DNA of 64,000 bases from Cinnamomum chago (GCA_038049695.1 CP142454.1:14932001-14996000); one strand, 5' to 3'. Numbered from the stretch's first letter, positions 10,870-22,473 are shown. Translations and numbers: made by a program. Notes: generated from the sequence alone by a model not told the origin.

Positions 10870-13800
10870 TGTAACGCCCCAATTCCGGATACCGAGAAAA
10901 TCGTCGGAATACCTGAAGTTGGCACGCTATTTCCTGAAAAATCCGAGAACTTCCAAGATCGTAGGTCCACAGTGAGGTCCAATTTAAAACTTTTGAACAA
11001 TATAATAACAATGGTTAAATTGCGGAAGCATAAGAAGTGAAACGGAAGCAATGGGTATCATATATATTAAATGAGAGCAGAACAGTAGTCTAGTTTAAAA
11101 GGTATTAATTGTCAAGAACTAAAAGTTAATTACATTTTACTGCTACTCGACTCACTAGAAAATTCGCTCATAACCCAAACAAGGTAAACTCTCAAAGCCC
11201 TAGCCCTGGCTCTCCACCCTCTGGCTCGACATCGGGGTCGGCCGGGCCCCAAACGTAATCCCTGACGACAGGCGCCTCTACGAGCCCAAGCGCGTCCTCC
11301 GCGTACTCGAGGTCAAGGCCTAAGCACCAAAGATGGGCCAGATCTAAAGATCTGACAAGTCACAGTATACAAGTAACATAGGACATATATATCAAAAGAG
11401 TAGAGACAATTATATAAATTAAGGAATAACAAGGTAAATGATCTAGGCAGTTGAGCAAGATAACATATAGAATCAGGATAAAATACAACATCTAGTCTAA
11501 TACGAAATGACACATTCACACGAGCTGGATACCGCGGGATATTATGCCGCGGCCCTCCCATACTGGACACAGTTGCGGCAGGGAATCTCACTAGTGTTGG
11601 GGATTACTAACCCTGCAAATCACTCATCAGTCTCACCACACTCATCACTCGGGGAGACTGGATTCGGTATCACACCGTCCGTTTACAACATAGCTCATCA
11701 TGATAGCCCCTCAACACTCATAATAGCTCCTACCAGGGATGATCAGTTCACAGGCTGAGCTTAAATCAACCGAGTGAATGTCTATGCCGACTCGAGGAAA
11801 CTCTAAAGGTCTGTGTCTGTCTAGGCTTTGCCTTGCGTGAACAAGGTCCTAACCAAGTTTCTAAGAGGTTCAACTATCAATTAGTCGATGGATTACAATC
11901 CAAGTCCAAGCCCACTTGTTGGATCCATACCAAGGCCCATCAAACACATGGCCTGGTCTAAAATAGTCCAAACGAGGTATCAATCCATTTCTACTGATAA
12001 TCAACTCATTCTCATCCATCATGAGTTATAAGACTAATAACATCCACCTCTCCAATTCTAAGGGTACACCTATCCATACTTAGGCCATAAAAGGGCCCGC
12101 CTAGCCACAGACACGAGTCAATGTTCTTCAAATCCTACTATCGGGTCACCTCTAAGATATCCTAGGTTCAGGTCATTCATTTCCATTTAATTAACAGTTA
12201 TTAACTACAGTAAGGATATCAGAGTGACAGTAATAAGAAAAGTGAAGCATGAACTTCACATATGAGAATCAATTGGGAAAATAACAATAGTCCAATCCTA
12301 AGTAATGGACTACATTCAGGTCCAGATCCATCTCAGGTAATTTGATCCCTAAATGGAGTCTCAGATGCCAAATGATACTGTGTTTGGTGCTCCTGAGGTT
12401 ACGGGCATCATTGACAACGTTTAAGGATCGAATCATCTTAGATTAAACAACCAAAACCCTACTTGGTGGTCCCCACGAGTCAAGGTTGAGCCACACCATT
12501 GACTCGGGCTTGACACATCAATGAATGTCCATTTGGATGGTCAATGGGCCCCACAGATGATCACAACTTCAAACTACTGAAAACTGGAAAATCACTGATC
12601 CCAGTGTGCTCGGTCGACCTGGCACAGGGCTTGGTCGACCGAGCACACTGCACCAGGGTCGACCTGGGGGTCAACCCCCAGTGTGCGCGGTCGACCTGGC
12701 TGCAGGTCGGTCGACCGAGTGCACTGGGAAATTTGGTCGGTCACCTGGAAGACATGATTCAATCTCAGGGAAATTCCTATGCATCCGGTCGTCCTGCTGG
12801 CCTGGAAGGTCGACCGCATACACAGAGAATCCTGGAAAGTGATGTCCCAGCTTCCGGCCTTTTCCACTGCAATTCCTGTGTGCTCGGTCGACCTGGAGCA
12901 GGGCTCGGTCAACCGAGTACACTGGATGTCTGGGCCTGAGGGAGAAATCCAGTTCCCAGTTGTTTCTGCAGAAATCAGTGTGCTCAGTTGACCTGGGCAT
13001 GGCTCGGTCGACCGGGTACACTGAAACTTCAGTTCTGTAGGAAAAATAACTGAGAGCTGTTTTCTCTCAGTTTTTAGTGTGCTCGGTCGACCGGGCTGCA
13101 GGTCGGTCGGCAGGGCACACGCAAAACTGCAGAAACCCAGATTTCAGGGTTTCTTCCTTTCAACCAGTTTTTCCACCAAAACACCCCCAATCTCTCCCAA
13201 ACACCACCAAACCAATATATAACATAGGAATACTCCAATGTACCTCCATCCAACACCCAAATGGGCCATTGATCTTCCAAATGGGTAATCCCATCCATCA
13301 ATGCCACAACATCCAACAAAACTAAGCTCTAGGTAGATCTATCACATGGATAATAACTGAACTAAAAATTGCAGAATCAAATAAAATAGAAGCATACATT
13401 CTATGTTAAAAGTATATTGCACTTGCCTTTGTGAAATGAGAGACTGTAGAGAGAGAAGAGAAGAACCAAGCTAAGAAGATGATAACCCAGCTCTTAGAGT
13501 TTTTCCCAGCACAAGAACCAGCCCAACACTCAGGTTTAGCAGAGAAATGAGAGAGGAAATGGAGAAGAGAGCAAGGAGAATAAATGAGAGAGAGATGAAT
13601 AGTAGCTAGGTTTTTGGGGAAATGGGCTGTATTTATAGATTAGGGATTTGGCTAAGGACTGAAATGCCCCTTGAGCTTGTATGGGATTAGGGTTAGGGTA
13701 GAGGGCTTTTAGGTCATTAGGTGGGAAGGTTCTAGAAGAGATTTTGCGGGTACCCCCCTATAGAACACACTAATTTTTAGCTAGGGCCTACACTCACCAT

Positions 13801-13986
13801 TAACCCTAAAAATTGCAAAAGACTCCAATAATCCTATTACTAACACAACTAGACTAATCTACTCGAACTTAGGAAAATAATACATAGCTACCCTTACTAA
13901 CCCCTAATTTATATAATTAACTAATAAATATTATTAAATAGTAATTAAATATCAAATTGAGGGCCCACAAGGGGTGGGGCCTCACA
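10870..13986 (-). mobile_element. Ty3/gypsy-type solo LTR, 3.1 kb, with TSD
   Basis: The stretch is bounded by TG...CA (plus strand tgtaacgccccaattccgg to gtggggcctcaca) and flanked by perfect GTTAG duplications (10865-10869 and 13987-13991). No internal coding region is present, so it is a solo LTR left by LTR-LTR recombination. Orientation is minus: a TATA-like tctataaatacag and a pyrimidine-rich leader read from the right side. It lies inside the Mutator-like element and so is younger than it. A cluster of short near-palindromic repeats fills 12590-13120. The perfect duplication suggests moderate age. Confidence 0.85.
12590..13120. repeat. Cluster of GGTCGACC-containing microrepeats inside the solo LTR
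   Basis: At least eight diverged copies of a phrase built on cggtcgacc, often joined to gagcacactg or gtgtgctcgg, in both orientations. Open frames across the block are products of the repeat and are not genes. Confidence 0.7.
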
Positions 13987-14549
13987 GTTAGTATTAACGG
14001 TGTAGGTCATATAAAAAGTGTCGGTGCATACTGACACCAAATTACTCGGCCAAAAAGACTTATTTGCCCCTGAACCAAGCCTCCAGGCAATTTTTTTTCC
14101 AGCCATATCAAATGAATTTTTGTTACCTTTTTTTTAGAAGATCTCTTTTTGTAATGATATCTGGTTTTCTCTGCACATTCTCTTGTATGTAGATCTCACT
14201 CCAAAACCACAAAAGCTGAGATCTTTCTAAGTTATAGTGCAGGAGACAATTTGGGGTTTTGTCGATTCGATTTGAGATGGGATTTCGACCATCCTTTTGT
14301 GCATTTCTAGTGGTTTCTGAGATCTGAGCGCCCCCTTTTTTTCTTTTGCATTTAGGTTTTGAGGAATTTTTTGTCTGGTTATGCTTTGCTTCTTGTTTTA
14401 TTCTTCGATTTCGATCCGACCCGGAAATGGTTTTGTTGTTTCTTTCAAGAATATGAATGCAACAGATGGACTGAGAAGAGGATCGATATATTGATCATTT
14501 CCTAAGCTTCTTTTGGGTGGGTTTTATTCGTCGCTGAGAATTTGTTTAT

Positions 14550-15240
14550 ATGGCTGGAGATGGCGGATTTGGGCCTTTTGGTTGGTATTGACAGATGTTG
14601 AATGAGTTGAACATTGCTGCAAAGCGAGAGTAGAAGCCTCTCCTCCTAGGCCATGATGCCAGTGTCATGGTCAATGGTGGAGGCTTCCTCCATCGCGAGT
14701 GTGGGGTACCCGAATCGACTCTTCCTATGGAGTTTATGCGTGATGGTTGGATGAGCCCAAGAGATAGGATTTTCCATGGATTTCTTGGGAGTCAGAACTT
14801 CCCCTTCCAACCCGAAGGTTCTGGAGACCACGACCCACATATCCCACCACCACTGGATTCGCCTAAGGTTGAACACCCACAAGTCAAAGAGGAAGGCGGT
14901 AAAGAGGATGGGCCAATAAAAAAAACGATCCAATGGGCGTGGCGGTAAAGCCCCAAAAGCAAAGAAGAGTAAAAGGAACTCCTCTGGGTTGAAAGACGAT
15001 ATCAACTGCTCTGTGCCACGACCCAAGCCTGATAAGGTTATAGGTGTTGTGATCAATGGAGTAGATATTGATGTTTCAGGCATTCCGATACCTGTATGTT
15101 CCTGCACTGGAGCGTCGTAGCAGTGTTACCGGTGGGGCTGTGGTGGGTGGCAGTCAGCATGCTGCACCACCGGCATTTCAATGTATCCCTTACTGTTGAG
15201 CACTAAGAGGCGTGGAGCGAGGATTGCTGGGCGGAAGATA
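14550..15240 (+). pseudogene. BPC/BBR GAGA-binding transcription factor fragment
   Basis: Class I BASIC PENTACYSTEINE proteins bind GA-rich promoter DNA. From an ATG at 14550 one frame gives MAGDGGFGPFGW, then LHRECGVPESTLPMEFMRD and PPPLDSPKVEHPQ. A shift near 14925 moves to a second frame with GGKAPKAKKSKRNSSG, GVVINGVDIDVSGIPIPVCS and, after a TAG, QCYRWGCGGWQSACCTT and STKRRGARIAGRK. This is the family order: N-terminal region, basic NLS-like segment, pentacysteine domain. Similarity ends at GRK, so the last 60 or so residues of a normal BPC are absent. Two further in-frame stops lie near the start (TGA after about codon 13, TAG after about codon 27). Leader-like sequence before the ATG suggests the 5' untranslated part was captured too. 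It lies inside the Mutator-like element. Confidence 0.85.
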
Positions 15241-15589
15241 AACCCTAGCAGCAAGTGAAAGAGGGGCAAGTGAACAAAAAAAAAAAAAAACGCGAAGAGA
15301 CATTTATATATGGAGGGGTAAATTCGCCATTTCCTATCCTCCGTCACGGCTGTTTGTATTTGCATGTTAATTAGAACTACAAGTAGGTTTAGTACAAAAT
15401 ACCAAAAGGGGGTACTCTGCAAAAAAACCAAAGTACAGGTAGGTATACTGCTTTTTTCCCTTTATTTATTGTCATAATGCTTTTATACCATTGTTGTCTA
15501 GTCTTTCAGATTGGTGTTTTCTTTGTATCTGCCCCAATGAAATCCTTCGTTACCGGAAAAAACTAGCACTTAGGATCCACTTTTTTCCT

Positions 15590-16600
15590 GATTGCCTTGA
15601 TTATGAACAACTTAATGACATGTATCTGAGATGAAGTTCCTGGATGTATGTTGTTTGCAGATGATGTAGTACTCATAAGTCATTAGTCATCAGTTAGACC
15701 TAGAACTTTGAAAGGAGAATTTTGAGTCAAATGAGATCAAAGATCAAATATATGGAGTGAAAGTTCTGTGGACCTGAGAGTAGGGAAGATGAGTTGGTAA
15801 AGTCTTAAAATAACTTTAGTGCTATAGTGTGATAGTTTTTGATACTTAGGAGCAACTATAGAATAGAACTAAGGTTGCGAGTTGGATATAGATAATAGGA
15901 TCAAACATGATGTTTGAAGTGGAGACAAAATAGTAGATTGTTATCTGATCATCAAGTGCCTTTTTTTAGCATTATTGTAAGTAGTAGTTGGACCTGCTTT
16001 GTTGTATGGAGCTGAAGACAACTTGTGTTGTAGTTTGATGAATTTGATATTTAGTGTCACTAATAAAAATAATGGAGAGTCTGAGTTGGATATAGAAAAT
16101 AGGATAAATGCATGGTGGATGAAGTGGAGACAATCTAGTGGGGGTGTTACGCATTCCCTGAGAGCCACTCCGATTGGAGGGGCATTTTTGTAAGTGGCAG
16201 TTCGTAGTGTTTTGTTGCTGAATGTTGGGGAACGAAGGAACAAGAAGTGAAAGTACATTTGGTTAAGATGTGTATGCGAAGATGAAAGTGTCTAGTTACA
16301 GTGAAGGATATAATTAGAAATGATCAAATGAGAATAAACTTATGGGTACCTCGAATTGAAGATAAAATTAAAGATTGTTGTTTGAGATGGGTTGGATATG
16401 GACATAGAACATAAGTAATATTTACGGTGTATTGAAGACCTTGATTGTAATAGCAATGAAAGACATGATTGATTGTGAAATATTGAGAACATCTCATTGA
16501 ATAGCTGTGATTGGAAAAGTAGAACTCACAGACCCAACCCCATTAGGTTGAATAAGGCTTTGATGATGATGACGACGATGACAACAATGATAACAGTGGC
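15590..16600 (+). mobile_element. RTE-type LINE remnant
   Basis: The reverse-transcriptase core motif reads MLFADDVVLIS (about 15650-15680). It is followed by degenerate matches to the usual downstream order: a MLYGAE segment at about 16000, RINAWWMKWRQSSG at about 16110, and SRTHRPNPIRLNKAL ending in a gatgatgatgacgacgatgac tail at about 16560-16590. The final phrase plus triplet tail is typical of plant RTE elements. Several stops and frame changes make it non-functional, and the 5' part is missing. Confidence 0.7.
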
Positions 16601-18990
16601 AGCAATGGATGTATCATATCTTGTCCCTCGAAGAGGGGGATGTATCATAGCAGATGCTTGTCTAGTTTTGGGTGGTGACGAAGAAGTGCTATCATTTGAA
16701 ACTGGATCCCAATGAGTTTAGAGCAGCAATAAGATCCATCTTCCCTAGATACTTTCTGTTGAGATCTCTAATATCTTGAAAGAGTTCAAGAGGACATGTG
16801 AGTTTGGCTAAATGTCTTAGGTAGGAAATTAGGTGCAATTCCCTTGGCTGGAATTCCTAGCTGCAAGCAATAGGAGTTCAAGGAACCATGAGACGGGCAA
16901 GACTAATAATGACCTTGAATGAAGTAGTGATGATAGGTGTGATGAATTGAGGAGTTACTGAGTGCATCTCTCTAAAGATGAATTGGGGAGTTACTGAGTG
17001 CATCTCTCTAAAAAGGGGGGCTGATTAGAAAAGAACTCACAAAGTGGGCCTCATATAGATGGAAAGGTTTCGCTGGTGATTTAGATGATGTTTGTCTAGT
17101 TCAGTGATGACTGGGAAACTCGTTCATTTGAAATTGAATCTCTATAGTTCATACCGTTGCTAAGATCTATCTCCTGTGGATACTATCTGGTGAGATCTGT
17201 AATGTTTTGCAGTAGTTCAAGTGGACTCAGACGTGAACTTGGTCGAACAGCTAGGACTTGTTTGTGCAATTTGTTTCTGCAGGGGGATAGGAATGAAATC
17301 CTCTCTATCTAGAGAAATGGTTCAGTTTTTTCTTTCTTGCAAGGAAAATGTGTTGCACTGAGCAATGAGCAATGGAACAGTGGGTTGCATGGAAAATTAG
17401 GACAATATTCCTCTCTATCATGAGCCGTCTCATCGCACAAATGCATCCCTAAGGTAAGAAGTAAGATCGATTCCCCTTGAGCTGAAATTCCTTGCCAGAG
17501 GGTAGAAGGGGTTTGATGCTTCAGGCTGTAGTTCTGAACTCTCAATCAAGACTTTGAGCCTAATTTTGTTTGGGGTTTTGATTCCCTAGAGGAGCAAGTA
17601 ATAATTTCAACAAGAGGGGTTTATTTAGTTGAAGTGTTGATTCAAATCCCAATAATGTGCTAGTTTGTAATGAGGGAAAAGAGACTTGCTTAAACTGTGA
17701 TTCCAGTGGGCTTGCCATCCTTGCCATTTCTTCATTAGAAATTTTGAGAGAAAAACTCTTGAATTTCTGTTTAAATCAATCATTACATTTCTATATATTC
17801 CATTTAATTCCATAGGCCAGTTATATGATTCCAAAATGCAATAGCAGGAATGGTGATTGGGGAGAAAAACAGATAGCTATGCGTGTTCTTGATTACAACC
17901 ATCCAAGGTGCTGTTCTTGCTTTTAACCCAGTTCCAAGTATTGGTCTTTGATTCATGTGATTTTCTGCCATATTTTGATATTAGCGTATTTTCTAATGAC
18001 TCTAGACTGGCATTATATATATGACAGTGGCAAAATATAACTTGGTGGATTAGGTGAAGGACCTCTTTAGATCTTTCTGTCTGAGACAATGTGCACTATT
18101 TGAGTACAGCCACCTGAATCAGAAACAAAGCAGCAACTAATGGAACTACGGTGACTAATCATTCATCTCTTCATCTGTTTTAGTGGTTTACTGATTGCCT
18201 ATAATTTATTTTTTATGGTTGGTAACGACAGATTATTTTAAAAGGATAAAGAAAGATACAAACGACTCCACCACACCAAAAAAAAAAAAAAGAAGGCACG
18301 ATCGTATAAAAGAATTATACCAAGAGAAAAAAAAAAAAAAAACCACGAAGAAAGTATCTATAAGAAGTTTTGGAACTAATGCTTTAAATCGCCATCAGGC
18401 TTGTAGTGAAAAACAGTCAATTGAGGGTAAAATTCCATCCATTTGATTTTTGCATCTTATGCCGTCAGTATAATTTGATCTTCTCGGGTATGGTATGGGA
18501 TAACAGCTTTCTGGAATGATGACTTCTTTGTTTCTTGAGATATATTTGAATTTCAGGAATACAGCAAATAATTATTTCCTTTTGATTGAATAGATTTTAG
18601 ATTTGTATTCCTCTACTTACGGACCACAGCTTAATAAACATATATATAAGACGTCACACAGTGTGTGTAGGGGAGCGTATTGTGATACATTGTTTTTTTC
18701 TTTTTCAGGGAATGGTTGCAGTAGCGTTTAGTATTTCCTTCCTTTTGGAGTGTGTTCTCTGCCTTCTATCTAGCTTGTTTTGCATTTCATTTCTTATTGC
18801 TGCCAAAATAAGCCCTTTGCGTGAGTGCACAAGCACAACCATGATCAGGAAAAGCCCCATTATCAGAAAAGGGCTTTAAACTTCAAACCGCACAGGCTTT
18901 TATGGCCCACCTGGAATTGGAACGGGGTTTGAAACGGGGTGAGCAACCTTGATGGTGGATATCCGCCTTGCGTGCTGTATGCTGGCCCCC
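16601..18990. other. No gene recognised; local duplications
   Basis: A 36-bp direct repeat (gatgaattg..ggagttactg) occupies 16941-17012. A longer, diverged repetition links about 16650-16860 with 17087-17280, sharing tgtctagtt, catttgaaa and gagatct phrases. No frame reads as a known protein. Short poly(A) runs lie near 18280 and 18330. Confidence 0.35.
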
Positions 18991-19120
18991 ACCCAGGGCC
19001 CCATCAATAAGTGGGTATTTGATTGGGCCCAAACTTTGTATGAAATCTCGAGCCTACCCAGGGGCCCATCAATAAATGGGTTTTTGATGGGGCCCAAACT
19101 TTGTATAAAATCTCGAGCCC
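18991..19120. repeat. Tandem duplication, 2 x 65 bp
   Basis: The unit starting acccagg (18991) recurs at 19056 with few changes. Both hold ggcccaaactttgtat and aaatctcgagcc. It is non-coding. Confidence 0.7.
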
Positions 19121-19406
19121 GTCAACTCATTCTAACACCTTTATCCATGGTCACAAATTTAATGATTTTAATAAAAAAAAAATAAAGTGGAGGGGAAGGA
19201 GTTGGTGACTCAGGTGGGTCCCAATAGGTGGTGCGCACCAGATCACCGAGGTATATATACAGGCCAGATCAGACGCACCTTTGAAGGGCCCAGGCCTGGG
19301 GTTGGGAATGAGATCGACGCAGAGGGGACGGGGTGGTTTGCGTTTGGATTGATGATCAAGTGGGCCCCGCTAGAAAATGGTCACGCTTGCATATATATAT
19401 ATTTAT

Positions 19407-19598
19407 GGAAAAGTTTCAAGTGCATTTATCCCTCACCATAGGGTGAGAGACACTTCCCATTTTTGCACATGAAGACAAGGAAGTGTATCTCACCCTATGT
19501 ATTTGAAAAGTAACTTTTGTATTTGAAAATGCCCAACTATAGAAGTGTCCGTGTCCCTCACCCTATGGTGAGAGATGGATGCACTTGAAACCTCCCCT
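19407..19598. mobile_element. Foldback MITE, 192 bp (family F, copy 1)
   Basis: The left arm from gtttcaagtgcat to ctcaccatagggtgag and the right arm are inverted copies for about 45 bp. The inner ctcaccatagggtgag is itself nearly palindromic. TATATA tracts flank both sides, so a TA target cannot be verified. A related copy lies at 36308-36424. Confidence 0.65.
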
Positions 19599-20391
19599 AT
19601 ATATATATATATACACCTCCTACACCTAGTGGGGACCCATTGGATTCCAGGGGTTTCCATGGGCATTGAGTAAGGGGTTAGGATGATTTCACTGGCTTGG
19701 GCTTGAAGTTTTATAACACGGGGGATTACCCGTCGATGGTTTCATGCACAAGACATGAACAGAACTGTTTTAAGTCCGACTGCAGATGAGATGATCTGCG
19801 TCTAGAGAGAGAACTTAAGAAGGTGACAGTTTTTTTTTCCCCCTGTTTAGCATAGCAGAACTGTTTAAACCCTGAATTCCTATCGATGGAATATACGGCA
19901 AGAAGATGATGATGATGATGATGATGATGATAATAATGTGGGTCCAAATTCCAATTACCTTTTCGTGTTTTCAGATGTCATCTTGCGCTGTGAGGGAATC
20001 AAGGGAACAGGCTGTGAACTACTGCCTCTACGCAACATTTTAATAGCACATGTATGACTCTTTCTAATCCCTCTTTCTTTATAATTATCCTTTTTGGTTT
20101 TTCTTGGATTGGTGCCTTGGCAAATCATTATCACAAGAATTCATTCATATAATATAATTTCTCACCGTTGCTTCTAAAAGTATGATTCCATCAAAATACC
20201 CCTTCCGAGTCACTTCAAGCATTTTTGTGGAAGCTTTTGTATAGGTGTGGTTCTTGAAACTATCGACCACTCTAAAAATGAGAAAACCAAGACAAATCCC
20301 TTGACCATTTCCTGGAGATCGATCTCGTTTGCAGGCTGGAAAACAAAGGAAAGCGGCCCCATGCCATAAAACTATTAATAGGTACAGGTAT
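19599..20391. other. Upstream region of the adenylating-enzyme gene
   Basis: Contains a (GAT)n microsatellite at about 19906-19933. The sequence ctcgtttgcag at 20325-20335 has the look of a 3' splice site just before the long open frame. An upstream exon is therefore possible, but I found no convincing one. Confidence 0.35.
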
Positions 20392-22473
20392 ATGGATAAC
20401 TTAGTGGGATATTCTCCTCGAATATGTGATGTCCCTCTCTGGGTTGTCTCTGTCATTTACTTGTATTTAAAGGCACACATGCAAATCTCGTATGCAAATC
20501 TGATGGGTAGTACTAGGATTTCTGTGAGTGTGACCCATCATACACCCATGAGAGATTACTGCCATGAAAATTACGATCCTTGCTTCCCTGATCAACCCGT
20601 GGTTGATCTCTACCTCCCCATATGGGCTAAGCAGCCTAACTTCAAATCTAAGCCTGCTTTCATATGGGCCGAAGATGGCACTGCAAGGAGTTTGATCACC
20701 TATGCCCAACTCGACTCGTCAGCCCATTTCATCGCTTCTCAGCTCCTGATACCACTACAGAGAGGTGACACTGTTCTTATCCTTTGTCCCCCTGGCCTCT
20801 CACTGGTTAAGACCCTCTTTGCTTGTCAAAGAGCGGGCCTTTTGAGCATTCCCATCTCCCCACCAGACGATGGGCCTTCTTCCAAGTCCAACCAAAAAAG
20901 CCTCCACCATTTGATCAGAGTCATTATCCAGACTAGGCCAAAAGCTGCCATCGCTCATCGGAGTCAAATTAGGGGCATTCGACAGTTTCTGTCATCTTCA
21001 TCTGATGACACCCTACTCCGGCAACTGTTACAGGAGCTTCGTTGGCTCCCTGTTGATGACTTTGATCACGGAGAAGATGATGATTCTCGTGGATCCTGTG
21101 GAGGTTCTTGTAACTACGGTGGTTGTAAGCCTGATGAGGTGTACCTGATCCAGTACACTTCTGGTGCGACTGGAATTCCGAAACCGGTGCTTGTGACAGC
21201 AGGAGCTGCTGCTCATAACGTTAGGGTGGCGAGGAAGGCTTATGATCTTCAACCCAACAGTGTAATTGTCTCATGGCTGCCTCAGTACCATGACTGCGGT
21301 CTGATGTTCCTCTTATTGACCATTGTCTCTGGGGCCACCTGCGTGCTGACCTCGCCAGCCGCCTTTGTGAAGCGTCCTCGGTTCTGGCTTGAGTTGATTA
21401 GTGAGTTCGCGGCCACTTGCACCCCAGTTCCGTCCTTTGCATTGCCTCTAGTAGTAAGGCGAGGTGGCGTTGATAAGGGAGTTCCTCTAAAGCTAGGAAG
21501 CTTGAGAAACTTGGTCCTTATCAATGAGCCAATATATAGAGCCCCAGTAGAGGAATTCATCAATGAATTCTCCAGGGTGGGGCTGTGCGAGCCGTCTATC
21601 TCACCATCCTATGGGCTGGCTGAAAACTGCACCTTTGTCTCCACCGCATGGAGGAGCACCAGTGATGGCGATTTGGGCAGTTTCCCCAACATCCCTTCCT
21701 ACAAAAAGCTCTTGCCTTCTGCAAGGTTGGCATCATGCAAAGAACATTACAATGCTGAAGAAGAGATGGAGATGGAGATCATTGTTGTAAATGAAAAAAC
21801 TGAGGAGCCCGCTGAAGATGGGGTGGAGGGAGAGATATGGGTTGCTTCTCCTAGCAATGCCTCAGGCTACCTCGGCTACCCTTCTTTAACTCGGGAGGTG
21901 TTCTATAGCAGGCTCAAGGGGATGGTGAGCCGAAATTTTGTAAGAACGGGTGACAGGGGTATCGTTATTGGAGAAGAGAGGTATCTGTTTGTGATGGGTC
22001 GCTTTACTGACGTGATCACGATTGATGGGTTGGAGTTTCACCCCCATTATCTGGAGACTGCAGCTTACAACAGCTGCTCTAAGTATTTGAGAGCTGGCTG
22101 TATTGCTGCATTCGGTTTTTCGATGACAATTGCTGTTGTCGCAGAGTTGCAGAGAGCTGGAGGTGGGATTGATCTTTACAGGAGTGTGTGTGATGGGATA
22201 AGAGAAGCTATTCTGAGGCATGAAAATGTTGTAGTTGGGTTGGTGGTGCTGGTTAGGAGTGGGAGCATTCCGAAGACAACATCCGGGAAGCTGCAGAGAT
22301 GGGCAGCTAAGGAGATGCTGATGAGTGGCGAGATGCCAGTGGTGAGCAAAACCTGGTTCGTGGATGGGCAGAAGAGTTTATGGTCGTCATCACAGCATGA
22401 AATGGGGAAGAAGAGAGGAGATATTGAGTGCAATGACCATCGTCATCTTCTTTCTCTGCTCTCAATGCTGTGA
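20392..22473 (+). CDS. Fatty-acyl-AMP ligase-like adenylating enzyme, stand-alone
   Basis: Adenylate-forming enzyme expected to make an acyl-AMP from ATP and a carboxylic acid. It has 693 residues from the ATG at 20392. The ATG at 20548 (641 residues) may be the true start, because family similarity begins near NYDPCFPDQPVV. Motifs in order: ATP loop YTSGATGIPK (residues 255-264), the FAAL-type WLPQYHDCGL (295-304), SYGLAEN (406-412), TGDRG (about 519), GRFTDVITIDG (536-546) and IPKTTSGKLQR with the adenylation Lys near 633. All expected active-site positions are filled. WLPxxHDxGL and the IPKTTSGK end favour FAAL over acyl-CoA synthetase. No acyl-carrier or other domain follows; the frame stops about 50 residues after the Lys motif. 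The substrate is unknown. Confidence 0.88.
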   Translation: MDNLVGYSPRICDVPLWVVSVIYLYLKAHMQISYANLMGSTRISVSVTHHTPMRDYCHENYDPCFPDQPVVDLYLPIWAKQPNFKSKPAFIWAEDGTARSLITYAQLDSSAHFIASQLLIPLQRGDTVLILCPPGLSLVKTLFACQRAGLLSIPISPPDDGPSSKSNQKSLHHLIRVIIQTRPKAAIAHRSQIRGIRQFLSSSSDDTLLRQLLQELRWLPVDDFDHGEDDDSRGSCGGSCNYGGCKPDEVYLIQYTSGATGIPKPVLVTAGAAAHNVRVARKAYDLQPNSVIVSWLPQYHDCGLMFLLLTIVSGATCVLTSPAAFVKRPRFWLELISEFAATCTPVPSFALPLVVRRGGVDKGVPLKLGSLRNLVLINEPIYRAPVEEFINEFSRVGLCEPSISPSYGLAENCTFVSTAWRSTSDGDLGSFPNIPSYKKLLPSARLASCKEHYNAEEEMEMEIIVVNEKTEEPAEDGVEGEIWVASPSNASGYLGYPSLTREVFYSRLKGMVSRNFVRTGDRGIVIGEERYLFVMGRFTDVITIDGLEFHPHYLETAAYNSCSKYLRAGCIAAFGFSMTIAVVAELQRAGGGIDLYRSVCDGIREAILRHENVVVGLVVLVRSGSIPKTTSGKLQRWAAKEMLMSGEMPVVSKTWFVDGQKSLWSSSQHEMGKKRGDIECNDHRHLLSLLSML

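Larger units (their letters stand above)
10746..15460 (+). mobile_element. Mutator-like element carrying a BPC gene fragment (Pack-MULE)
   Basis: Long terminal inverted repeats, 10746-10851 and 15359-15460, match along about 100 bp with a few substitutions and one small gap. Shared phrases include agcagtatac, tttgcagagtaccccc and gtagttctaattaacatgcaaa. The flanks are tttacttat (10737-10745) and tttatttat (15461-15469), a 9-bp target duplication with one mismatch, as expected for Mutator-like elements. Without the nested solo LTR (10870-13986 plus its 5-bp duplication) the element is about 1.6 kb. I see no transposase. The cargo is a plus-strand BPC gene fragment with leader-like sequence before it. 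This combination defines a non-autonomous Pack-MULE. Confidence 0.8.

Noticed and set aside
12544-13021. Overlapping open frames on both strands
   Set aside because: They come from the GGTCGACC microrepeats inside a solo LTR.
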